Positions 40,269 through 51,278 of a stretch of 64,000 nucleotides of DNA are shown here, piece after piece. The number at the start of each line of letters is the position of its first letter. Within the stretch, counting starts at the first letter, position 1. The notes under the pieces are model-generated. The model had not been told where the DNA came from and ran no database searches. It saw nothing but the letters and a program-made list of their open reading frames with translations. A program made the translations under genes and the position numbers. The DNA is from Primula veris (lineage: Eukaryota > Streptophyta > Magnoliopsida > Ericales > Primulaceae), in the NCBI GenBank assembly GCA_963682055.1, contig OY821744.1:5992835-6056834 (forward strand), in the 5' to 3' direction.

Positions 40269-43200
40269 CCCAAATAGGCTCACCTATTTGGATACGATGT
40301 CTAGGAAAGATAAATGTGGAAGTCGTTCTCCTAATGAGGTCGGTTTTTAAGAGGCATTCGTGCCCACCCCCCTCACCGTCTTTCCTGGTCGTGTTCAAAT
40401 AGAGCTACCGAAATGGGTTGACTAAATAATAATTTCCCCGAGTGTGTTTATATAGTGATGTATGTTTCGCCGAATTGGTATTTCAGTATCGACCCGTCGT
40501 TCGATCAATGAGAACCGATTCACATGAAAAGTAAAACTAATGTTTTCGAACCAGTCGTTTCGGGAAAAAAGTTTGTTCTTGTGCAAACCATAAACATATA
40601 AACCAGTCGTTTTATATGAAAAATAATCCAGAACTCCCAACACATGTTGGATGCCATCTATGATGAGAAAAATCGCAAAACATACTAGCGAAATGACAAT
40701 TTAGACGTTGATGTTATTCCGTCACCACATGTTAGTCACCCTGATGTGTGAAAATGTGATGCCCAAATTTTTTTTGGATGCCATCTTTGATGAGTAAAAC
40801 ACGAGTTCGTTGTTACCCTCGAGATGAATGCTAAGGCATTGATTTTATTCCGCCGCCACATTTGAGACGTGATGACGTCTATGGTGAACAAATGTCTGAA
40901 ATAGACATATGGGAGCAATCCTTCACCAAAATACTAGCTTGGAAATTGTATTCCATAAGCAGTATCGTGAATTTATATTCACCATGTTCCTTTATCGCCC
41001 ATCTGTTATTGGATAATAAAATTACCCCGGTGAGTAGTTTTAATCCTATTAGGTCAATGGCGAATTGTTTGCCTGATATTAATGCTCTTCGTGTATATTT
41101 TTTTTCCACGAATCGAGAACCGAGACAAGTGTTATTTGTATCGAACTGTCGCGATCCCGATGAATCGCCTAGCCAAGCAAGATTTTAGACAATCGTCAAA
41201 ATCTAAAACCCGTGGCTCCAAGACAGTAATTGAAAGGAACAATATGGCCCGTTGTCACAAAGCAAGAGATAATGCTCAATGAGGCAACTCTATGCTATAA
41301 AGACAAAGGTCATGCACGGTTACTCCTTAAATAGTTCAAAACTATTATAAAGGTGAAAAAACCGATGCTAATGTGGTTAAAGCTAACTGAAAGGAAACTC
41401 TTGAGACTCCCGATTTTGTGGCTCAAATGAGTTTGATACCTTTCTTTATTGATTTTGATAAATTATTGAGCCATTTTTTCGCTCAACATCTGGATTATGT
41501 TTTTCCATTTGGACTATGATTTTTCCATTTGGACATACTTTTGGATTATGGTTTGCCTGTTTACGAAATTTCTCGAAATAATTTAAATTGTTTTGAGCAA
41601 ATTCCTTTGACAAATGTGACCAAACTTTAAATTATGAAATTTTTAGGCAATACTTGTGGTGTAGTTGTTTTTTTTTGGATATAGTGGGTAACAGTGTACC
41701 ACATAATTTCACCAACTACTTGCCTAAAAGAGTACTCGGTGACAACGATTCTGGACCTGTCGTTCCAAATCGAAATCTTTGGTAAAACCAAATTGATTTG
41801 TCAAATATGAGGCGTTATACTCATGTAGGTCCTGTCGTACCTTGTTGAGTTATAAAATATTCGAGAAAACCAGTGTTATCTGGTAATAGCTCATGAAAGA
41901 ATTAAAATTTCTTTACATAGCCTCCATTCAATACGACCAAAAGCGTATTTTAGAGGAGTTGGAATGTCTTTCAAGTGGTTGCTACCACATTCTTTAAAGT
42001 ATTTAAAATTAACTTATCATTTTGCCTGTCGTCGAAATGATAAATGATTTAGATGCTAAGACATAATTGTCTGTACTATCATTCGCCTGTCGTCGATTGA
42101 TAAGAGCATTTTGATATTGTGGCATTGACCGGATGGGATATTCTCGGGTCAAAAGACGATGCTTGATTTATAATCGCATCGCATTTGGATTATCTCTGAG
42201 AATATATTTCGCGATTAATCCGAAATTCATGCCATTAATGCTCACTTTGAAAGACTAGTATGTGTAAAGATCTCGAAATGAACTCGTAGAATTCTTGTAA
42301 AGAATTGAAGGAGTTATTGTGGACTTATCCAACCATAAGACGGATCATAAATATAAATGGTTATGGTTGATGCATCGACAATATGGTCACATTTTAATGT
42401 TGTCCACATAAATGCAGCACTTTCCAAACTTTTAGCCCTATCATTAAGTTGATGGCTCATGATCCGGATTATCCTGAAAAGTCTAGTCGACTTGATAATT
42501 CCGAAGAGTAAGAATCGAAAATTCGATTTGAATTACTTGAGTTTGGAAATTGAAATTGAACATCCTGTCGATTATGTTCAGACCCAAATGGACTCACGGA
42601 AAGTTTGATGATGCGACTGCAAATGGTTGCACGCACTTCTTGGTCTTACGCACCAAGATTTATATTTCCGTGTGGGTTCATGCTATTTTGCTGCATTGGT
42701 CCGTCTGAGGCCATAGTCACTCAAAACACTAATTGCGTACCAGTTGGTTACTGGTTATGAGCCAGACGCCTCATATGAACGCGTGTTTGAGTGCTTAATA
42801 TTTTGATTGAGCCGCTATAGCATTCAAAATATGGACCTCTGAAGGGGACATAAGTCGATTATGAATCCCCTACCTAACATTTGATAGAGTAACCTTGCCA
42901 AGCGATCTCTTTACTGCATGATATGCGAAAGTGACATCGGTAAGACTGTTCTCCCCGTCGTTAGGGGGAGATTTGCACGTTACCGTTGATAAGAAACGAC
43001 GTGAAGTAACGTGGCATAACCCACTCAGTCTTAGCTTGATCCCCAAAACTGCACTTAGTGATAAGTAAGTGCATAGACCCCATCAAGTCTAACTAAATGC
43101 CAGATGCATTTAATGACTTTATAAGATGTCACGAGATCATTTATACCTGCTGCAAAATGCTTGCAAGGATAGACGTCCTTGTCGGACGCCGTGTTCCAGT

Positions 43201-45271
43201 CGTAACACGTTGCTTTGGCCGAACCCGCCAAGCAAAGGACGCTGTCGTCGGCCGTCAGTCTGTCGTCCTTCCCAAGATATGAGGAAGTTGACCGGTTCTT
43301 AATTCGTTCAGCCCCAGAGGTGGTGAACTGAAACTCGTTTGTCGCACGAGATTATAAAGGATCAAGGAGATGTGTGATTTCCTCCTTATCCTAAGAATCT
43401 CGAAATATCTGTCGATCATGATATCTTAGACGATATTGAAGCGAAACGAGACTGTTATTGATTACTTGTTCATATATTCGGTGACGACTGATAATATGAG
43501 CAAATTATGACAGAGAACCATATACCGTTGCCTGAAGTCAACGTAGAATAGACTGGACTAATGGAAACTTGCAATCCAAGTAGACTCCTTAGCGAAAGTG
43601 TGTTCGGACCTGTAGCTCCAACACCACCAATGTTAAACGAGTTCGTTTATTTGGTTATTCGTAAGGAAGAGTGATGAGAATAATGAGATTGTAGAATGCT
43701 CGCCTAGTAGTGCAAGGCTTCTCTCACACATTGGAATTGATTACGAGATGGTTGATTTCTTCGTAATGGACATTATAACAGTCCCCTACTTTACCAGTTT
43801 AGTAGCTTTCGAAAAACTGAGTATGCAGCCATGAATGTGGTCACGGTTTTATCTCTATGGGGATTTAGACAAAGAGATATAAATGAAGGTCCCTATGTGA
43901 CTTCATGTGCTTAAATCAAGTAGTTCCTGACCACGGAACACGATCTCAATTTAATGAGACGTTCACTATATGGATTAATATAATCCGAGCGGATGTGGTA
44001 TACCCGCCTAAGTGAGTACTTGATCAGCTTGGGATACTTGAACAAGTATTTTGCCCTTGCGTGTTTTATTATGCGATCCACTTTTGGATTTGCCTTCGAG
44101 ATGAAGGATCTTGGGAAGACACGGTAGTGACTCGGCCTGATGACCGAGTCCCGTAAAGATTGAATCTAAGTCCATGATTCAGACTACACCCAGAAGGTGT
44201 TATGACGTTTTAGTCATCATGACGCTAAGTCGTCAGATTCTCCCATGATCGTTCGATCACTAGACATTGATATAGACCCAGTCCGTCCCTGATGAGACGA
44301 TGAAGAGATATTGAACCATGATGTTCATATCTAAGTACAATAAGCGCATCATTGTACTTGGTCAAATGTGCTAGGACGAACATCTCGTCTGCTGTGAATG
44401 GTATAGCTCGACACAGCATCGCGCTAACACGCTGCCATCGAAATGGCATAAAAGACATTTTCCTATTACCTTAAGGTAACTATGGATGAGGGCTTGTCTT
44501 ATCCCATTTGCGTCATCGAGTGTACCTACCCCCTTCGGTACTCGAATTAACGCAACCCTTTTTCGGTTATAACGATGCCGGTTACTTATCAGACCCGCAT
44601 AAGGGATATTCCTAACATGGTCTGTCTTTACCATTAGGAATAAGGCGATATCTTGGAGGTCTTGGAATGACTCCAAACGAATCACTCTGATCTATTCGTG
44701 CTCTATGAGACGACTAGAGAGTGTATATGGCTTCGAGCTAGTATTAGCCATATTTGAATTACATATGTTCTGTCTCACGATTCAGATAAAACACTTGTCA
44801 TAGAAGACAACTTGTTGTTATCGATTAAGAGAGACATGACTACATTATGCTATTTAGCATTTATCGTCAAAATAAATCTTCACATATGAAGTTTAAGAGC
44901 ATCCCGTCGAATGCTCGTTTTATTCCACGTTATATTTTCTTGTATACAGTCATGTGCAAGTAAATGAGACATCCAGTCGAATGCTCGTACTCTTTCTTGA
45001 AATATGAAATCCTTGCACCCTATCGTGTGCAAGTGAGCGGGAGCATCCAGGTGAATGCTTATTGTACTAATTACTACTTAGTCGAAATTCTCGCACCCTG
45101 TCGTGTGCAAGTGAGGGGGAGCATCCAGTCGTATGCTCGTGTACTCTTTTTGTCCTTAGACCAAGGTTTTTTCCCACTGGGTTTTCCTTGGCAAGGTTTT
45201 TAGCGAGACACGTTCCCATCTTATCTCACTTAAGATTGCCGAAATTAGGGGGAGTATCCTGTTGTATACTT
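40269..45271 (+). other. Series of short hairpins with a shared CCNGTCGW-type loop
   Basis: Hairpins with unrelated stems share an eight-base loop close to CCNGTCGW. Loop positions: 40493, 40551, 40603, 41144 (AACTGTCG), 41756, 41831, 42025, 42086, 42564, 43196, 43609 (CCTGTAGC), 44903, 44973, 45019, 45047, 45097, 45125 and, more diverged (CCTGTTGT), 45258. Stems run from 3-4 to 11 pairs. The first hairpin in the span (40270-40291, nine perfect pairs) has a different loop, CTCA. The function is unknown. Confidence 0.7.
40620..40880 (+). repeat. Diverged tandem duplication in the Copia gag region
   Basis: Two units of about 110-140 bp begin 'ttggatgccatct(a/t)tgatgag' (40647 and 40773) and end 'ttattccg(t/c)c(a/g)ccacat' (about 40731 and 40861). 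The rest is poorly alike. Confidence 0.65.
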
Positions 45272-45575
45272 CTTACCACTGTGTACTCTTTTGTTCTTCG
45301 ACTAGAGATTTTTTCCCACTGGGTTTACTCTAGCAAGGTTTTGATGAGGCACCTATTTTGTGGTTGATCCCCTACTACTACCACTGTTGCACTCTTTTTC
45401 CTTCGATCAGAGATTTTTCCATTGGGTTTGCTCTGACAAGGTTTTGATGAGACACACTGTTTTGTGGTTAGTTACTTACATGATATTTCGGCATATATCA
45501 TTCGGCTACACAGTTTCTCCTAGGTACCGGTTTTGTCCCACACTGGGTTTTCCGTCCCTAAGGTTTTTATGTGTT
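45140..45575 (+). repeat. Tandem repeats in the Copia 3' non-coding region
   Basis: Units of about 110-140 bp share 'ctcttttt...cttcga', 'ttttttcccactgggtttt', 'gcaaggtttt' and 'gag(a/g)cac'. They lie at about 45140-45215, 45280-45355 and 45390-45460, with a partial one at 45530-45570. The 'CCCACTGGGTTT' phrase recurs upstream of the purine tract in many Copia elements (from memory). Confidence 0.75.
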
Positions 45576-45646
45576 TAGCAATGCGAATGAACTCGACTCA
45601 GATCGACTGCATGAAGACGAAGAATTCAAGACGTCCAAAGGGGGAG

Positions 45647-45871
45647 TGTTGTAAAATTATTGGACTCTTGGGCTTTTACTTAATGGGCCCAGGTGGGCTT
45701 GTAACCCTAACCCTCTATCTATATAAAGAGGGCTAGGAAAGAGGGTTAGGGGTCTTGTATTATATATACATTCTGATTAATAAAGACTCTGTTGTTGTCT
45801 CTCTCATACCTCTCTCTATATCTATACATATTTCTATATATATCTATAACGAGCTAATATGTCACACAACA
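45647..45871 (+). repeat. 3' LTR of the Copia element
   Basis: It is 225 bp, begins TGTTGT and ends ACAACA (perfect inverted termini), and is preceded by the purine tract AAAGGGGGAG. Confidence 0.92.
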
Positions 45872-45896
45872 ATATTAATATATTATATATTAATAA

Positions 45897-46262
45897 AGTC
45901 TAAATTTTTTACTCCTATTCTCTATCACTTTCGTATCTCTTTATTTATTTTATTCAAATTTTTTTTCTAAAAAACTTGAAAAAATTTATACAGTTACTAT
46001 AAGACATATGTCAATACATTCTAATAATTTTTTTTTAAAAAAAAATCACACGCAATTTACTTTGTAATAAATGATAAATTACTGTAAATTAAACATTAAA
46101 TCTTAAAAAATCTGTCTAAAACAATATTATGTCCAAATATTTTAAAATTTGAATACAATATAATATAAAAGGTTATAAATTTGCTGAACAAGTTGTGAAA
46201 ATTTAAAATTTAAATAAAAATAAATAAAAAGATAGAAAATAAGAGATAAAAAATTTAAACTC
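45897..46262. mobile_element. Mutator-like MITE, copy 2
   Basis: The ends AGTCTAAATTTTTTA and, inverted, GAGTTTAAATTTTTTA match. The interior is homologous to copies 1 and 3. No target duplication is seen; the left edge lies only 25 bp from the Copia 3' LTR. Confidence 0.7.
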
Positions 46263-46988
46263 ATATGTATATAGCGGTGGTGTTACATTTTGATTGAACT
46301 ATCTATTTTAATAAGTATACGGAGGAGTGACTGTTAGTGTGATTCATAATGGTTATAGTTTTTGTTATTTAGTGATTTTTAAAAATAAATGAGTCGAGTT
46401 TTTATATAAAAAATATTAAATTTTTGATTTTTTTTTATATAAAAAAAATTATTTTAAATTTTATCAATTGAGGATGACAAACACTTGCCCCCTGGTTGCG
46501 TCCCTGTCTATTTAGAACCAGAATAGTTAGTAATAAATACATTCTTTTGATCTTCAATTGGCCATGTGTCACAGTTTATACATTTACACCGACTTTGACT
46601 TTATTTTTTCTCTTTTTGACCATTGTGTTGTTAGTTGAAACTACATTTCTAACGAGTTTTCACCCAATCTAACCTTATTACATAAATATATTTGCACCGG
46701 TTTGTATTTTTTTTTCTACCGTTGGTGTTGTAATCAAATTCTAGTTGTAACTTAAAAGGAAAGTTAGATATAAAAACCGAAAATGAAACTTATAGATATA
46801 TGTTAGTTACTAAAAGATTTTTTTTTTTTTTATGAAATGAAATATCTAATAATTTTTGGCTTTTAGTGTAAATATTAAAAATAAAGAACTTTTTTCACCA
46901 TCGTTCAACTATAAGTTTAGATTATAAGATTAAGCGGTGGATTGTATCAAAGGAGATAATAAATCACGTTGTCCTACGACCATTGGAC

Positions 46989-47357
46989 GAGTTCAAATAT
47001 TCTATCTCATTTCTCTACCCCTTTCGTGCTCCCTTGCTTATTTTATCCAAACAAAATTTCTAAAAAAAATGTACAATTACTATAATACATGTATCAATAC
47101 ATTCCAATAATTATTTTTAAAATAAAATCCACACAAAATTTGTTTTGGAATAAATATATAAATTAGTGTAAATTAAACATTGAATATTAAAAAAATTGTC
47201 TAAAACAATATTATGTTCAAATATTTTAAAATTTGAATACAATATAATATAAAAGTTTATAAAGTTGCGGTATAAGTTATGAAAATTTAAATTTTAAGTG
47301 AAAATAAGAAAGGAGGCACGAAAAAAGATAAAGAATATGGGTAGAATATTTAGACTC
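46989..47357. mobile_element. Mutator-like MITE, copy 3
   Basis: The ends GAGTTCAAATATTCTA and, inverted, GAGTCTAAATATTCTA match. It is flanked by a perfect 9-bp target duplication CCATTGGAC (46980-46988 and 47358-47366), diagnostic of the Mutator superfamily. Confidence 0.88.
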
Positions 47358-47829
47358 CCATTGGACGCCAATGTCAAGCATGTCAAAATTTTGCACAAGT
47401 GTGCCTGGCCATGTAAAAAAAAACATTGTTAAAAAACACATGACAGAAAAGTCAATTTATCATCTTATCCATAAATTTATAGCTCATGAATAAAATAATT
47501 AAACACAAAAGTTTTTGAATATACTCAAAAAATGTCATAATAACAAAATGGGTGAAATGTGATCCTAACATGTTTGAATTTGGTTATGATTCGTTTGTTT
47601 GGGTGTATGTTATTCACAAAAAGGCTTATATTAAAGCAGCACTACTATTGCGCTAGACACGCACGTACAGACTAAATGCTCGACTGGTCCAATTATAATT
47701 TTCAAATTAATTTTTCCACCCAATTTTTGTTATAAACAAAAAAACTCATCCAACTCATATTCTTTATTTTGCTAATCATCTATCTCTTTCAGAAATTATT
47801 ATTATAGAAAACCTTACTTGAAACTAAAA

Positions 47830-48295
47830 TTTACAACACAATAAAATCCTAAATATAATATTATAAAACTCTAATTGATACTATCCAAAAGTTAAATATT
47901 AATTAAAAATATTTAAAAATTTAATGATTTTAATATATTTTATTTGACGCAACATTCAACAAAATAAAACTCAAATATAATATTATAGAACCCTATTTGA
48001 CACTATCCTCAAATTAAATATTAATTAAAAATATTTAATTTTTTTAATGATTTTAATATATTTTATTTGACGGAACATTCAACAAAATAAAAAATCAAAT
48101 ATAGTATTATAGAATCCTAGTTGAGATTACTTTAAAGTCAAATGTTAATTAAAAATATTAAAAAAAAAAGTAAATGATATATTTTTAGATATAGAGCGGA
48201 TAGCAGACATTTAAATTTCGGGATGAAAAAAAAAATCTAAATTTACATTCAGTATTGATGTGCTGATGATAGTCTGAGTGAGTATGACTCATTAA
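47830..48295. repeat. Repeat block shared with 36590-36900
   Basis: There are three tandem units of the family described at 36590, then the same tail sequence. The two blocks lie either side of the Copia element and its flanking MITEs, which suggests an older segmental duplication. Confidence 0.7.
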
Positions 48296-49069
48296 CATTA
48301 TTCATATTAAAGCCCTAACCACATGGTCTTAAACTAAACGTATTTGTTATAAGTAATATATTTATTGTTATTAAATAACCTACGTTAGATCCTAAACATG
48401 TAAACTGCAGTTAATTATGTCATGGACCAAGCTATTATTACGAACGTAGGAGAAATGGTGAATACAACCAAGTATCATAAAAAAATCACAGTTTCATAGA
48501 TAATCTTGTTTTTGAAAGTTTTCATCCAAACGTGAACCATATGTAAGGGAGATGTACAATAATGGAGATTTTAAACCAACCACACTTGTGTGGTTAGAAA
48601 TGACCCAATTTGTAACCTATATTAATATTATGAGTAAAAATTAGTGATATTATCTTCAGAACTTGCCATGTCGTGAGTTACTAATTACTTAATATTTGCA
48701 TGCGTTTAAAAAACTTACTCTTTAAAGAGTCGAAAAAATTGGTTCCAAGGGAGACTCAAACACGGGCGCTATGACCAGGAGTTGCCACCGTAAACTCATA
48801 ATTTTCAATAATTTGATTTTTTTTCTATAGTGTTTTTCAGAATAATTTATAGATATATCATTTTGCTAACCACTTAAATTTTATTTCCAGTAAGTTCTTG
48901 CAAAATTATATATTGTTTCTACAAACACAACATTTTTTGTAGCGATACTACATAAAGATTAATAATTCTAAATGCTAAAAGTAAAAAGAAAAAAGAAAAA
49001 AGAAAATGACCAAAAATCTAAAAAAGATGAGAAGAAAATAAAATCTAAAAATAATTGTAGTGACTTATA
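48296..49069. other. AT-rich intergenic DNA
   Basis: No gene, RNA or clear element was recognised. Confidence 0.5.
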
Positions 49070-50060
49070 CCGTAAAACCTCTATACAGCCATATTGTGGG
49101 GACCACGAAAAAATATTACTATAGAGAGGTTATTCATATATAGAGTTTACATATTAAAAAAATAAAAAATATATGTATTTACATAATATTAGATACATAT
49201 GCATGGTTCATTATAAGTTAAAACAAACAAATGAATCTATCAAAAGTTTAGTTAAACAAATACATGTATGTAGAAAACAAATACATGTATTTTGAAATTT
49301 ATAAAGTCAAATACAATCTTTCATATAACTTCTTTACATGTATAAATATTAAATATATTAAAGTAAACATATCAATCACTTTGAGTTATACTTCTTCTAA
49401 TTTTTAGCAACAATGACACCAAACGTTGAGAAAAGAACCCAAATCGATCACTCAAAAGATTCGCGTCGAGTTGTATAAAATGAAAGAATCCAACCCCAAT
49501 TGAAAACAAAAAGACATTGCCATATGGTTAGAGAATACACACGGTCTAAAGTTATCACAATCAGCAATATCTAAAACCATCAAGCGGTCACAATCAGCAA
49601 TATCTAAAACCATCAAGCGGTTAATCGACCATCAACAAGACAAACCTTTGAACCCAACTATAAAACGTTCAAAACAAGTAAAATACCCATTAATGAAGTC
49701 TGCCATTTATGAATGGTTTGTATGCAATCAGGAGCACGTGAATATTAGTGGTGAATTACTAAAAGAAAAGGGTAATTAAAAGATGGTATCTATGTCGACG
49801 AGCTAGTATGGACGCGCAAGTTAAAAGATGTGGTAGCAACACAAAAAATTAAGTCATCATCGCAAACAAACTTACATAAATATTTTACATCATCATACAT
49901 TTATTGTAACTAGATATATATATTTTTGTAATGAAATGTATTTTATTCTTATAAGGAGGTGGATTTATAACTAACGGGACCATAAAAAACTACGAAATAT
50001 GACAATAGAGAGTTTATTTCTATTTTGAACTGGCCCGAGTTGTGACCGAGATTTTTATTA
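49070..50060 (+). pseudogene. Tigger/pogo-type (Tc1/mariner) transposon remnant
   Basis: The left end (CGTAAAACCTCTATA, then GGGGACCACGAAAAA and TATAGAGAGGTTATT) is a relative of plant pogo-like termini, with a poor inverted counterpart near 49965-50015 (GGGACCATAAAAAACTACG). Between them, a frame at about 49475-49790 reads LYKMKESNPN, a stop, then KDIAIWLENTHGLKLSQSAISK and later KYPLMKSAIYEWF and HVNISGELLKEKG. This resembles the CENP-B-type DNA-binding half of a Tigger transposase. The catalytic domain is missing. A 33-bp duplication (49554-49586 and 49587-49619) repeats SQSAISKTIKR. Confidence 0.7.
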
Positions 50061-50379
50061 CGTAACTATGAATTTTTATTTACCACTAACATTACATACA
50101 TTAATTTAACACGATTTCGAATGCTTATATCATTTCATTATATCCTATTCTAAGCTCTAATATACACTTAGTTAAATTATTATTACAAAAATTACAAAAC
50201 AACTATTAAAATTAAGAGGGCGAATTTTTTTTATTTTTTTGCACAAGTAAAAATTTAAATCCGCACAAATTTAGTAAACTTAAGGCTGATTTTGTTTTTG
50301 GCAACCGCAAAATTACTGTGCTGGTTCCGCCCCTCGACTCAAATGGTTTGACACGAGTACAATTAGTCTTGTGTATTCT

Positions 50380-50811
50380 TAGAGCATCTATATTTGATGT
50401 GTTGTATTTTACTAACTAAACATTGCCAAATAATTAAAAAAAAAAACTATTAACTTATATAGATACAAGTTAACTTTAACTTGCATTTTCTATATACATT
50501 AATTATACAATCTAGTTTTAACTAGTAAAAGTATGTTTTATTAATATATTGATATTAATTAATGAGATGGGCGAACGACCTATAATTATCAAACAAGTTA
50601 AAATAGAAAAAAATGAGAAATTGATTGTCACCTCATCCATTGGTATACTTGATAAGTTTAGCACAAAACCTAACAATTGATTGCCAATATGACATTTATT
50701 CAGTGTGACAGTGTGTTATAAAAAGTGCAATGTGACCAAAATATTATATCATAGCTAACAAATTCGATAGAAGTGTGAGATAACAAATATAATTACTGTA
50801 GTTGCTCTTAG
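50380..50811. mobile_element. MITE with TTAGAGCA ends
   Basis: The left end TTAGAGCATCTATATTTG and the right end GTAGTTGCTCTTAG form a short imperfect inverted repeat of the common plant 'TTAGAGCA(A/T)C' type. The interior is AT-rich and non-coding. Confidence 0.5.
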
Positions 50812-51086
50812 ACTAAACGTCTTGACTACCTGTATAATAAGTACATTTAGTGATATTTTTCCTCAGGACTTTTGGTATATTGAGTTACTAACCTACACAA
50901 ATGGTTGTTGGATCGACCTCAATTGAAGCTCAAACGAACAAAGGGCCGGGAATAAAAGGGATAGAGTTTGGGGCGAAAAATCTTAACTCGGGAGTGCATG
51001 CGCACATACACATTCAAATACTTTTTCTGATACAAGCCACGACCTTGAAACGTCCTTTTTCTGAAACAGATAACATATAACATTAA

Positions 51087-51278
51087 TTAATAAATAACCA
51101 ACAGATAACATATGCCCTTACATTTATCTCCCTCTAAATCCAATATACCGTTGAACCGAATTGCGTTTTTCCTAGAAGCGCGGAGCTCGACTTCCCTTTG
51201 AAGATATCCAATGCACAAAGAGCCTATAAATCCCGATATTACGCGACCCAAAGACCAAGACACCAAAGGAGACTCCAT
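51087..51278 (-). CDS. Hypothetical short open frame, possibly a gene fragment
   Basis: A Met at 51278 (MESPLVSWSLGRVI) opens 63 codons after a pyrimidine-rich stretch on the minus strand (about 51290-51345) that would suit a plant leader. The local base composition is less AT-rich than its surroundings. I recognise no domain. It could be the first exon of a small gene, a captured gene fragment or chance; the larger frame to 51638 includes the leader-like sequence and is less likely. Confidence 0.25.
   Translation of the reverse strand: MESPLVSWSLGRVISGFIGSLCIGYLQREVELRASRKNAIRFNGILDLEGDKCKGICYLLVIY

Larger units (their letters stand above)
39051..45871 (+). mobile_element. Ty1-Copia LTR retrotransposon, broken coding region
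   Basis: Order: 5' LTR (39051-39275), primer-binding-site-like CGTTATCAGCAC (39276-39287), leader and gag region (to about 41 kb, frames broken), integrase remnants (about 42.55-42.8 kb, e.g. LVTGYEPD), linker (about 43.1 kb, PDAFND and ARIDV), reverse transcriptase (about 43.68-44.2 kb, EMKDLGK at 44098-44118), RNase H region (about 44.35-44.75 kb, DAGYLSDPH at 44573-44600), 3' non-coding repeats, purine tract AAAGGGGGAG (45637-45646), 3' LTR (45647-45871). The pol order IN-RT-RNase H is that of Copia. There are many stops and frame changes, and the YxDD box is absent where expected before EMKDLGK. It cannot encode its own machinery. The internal region also carries the hairpin series described under findings. 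Confidence 0.92.

Noticed and set aside
40488..45271. Repeated CCNGTCGW hairpins as a CRISPR array or phage-type operator set
   Set aside because: They lie inside a plant Copia element, have no constant repeat or regular spacing, and the stems differ.
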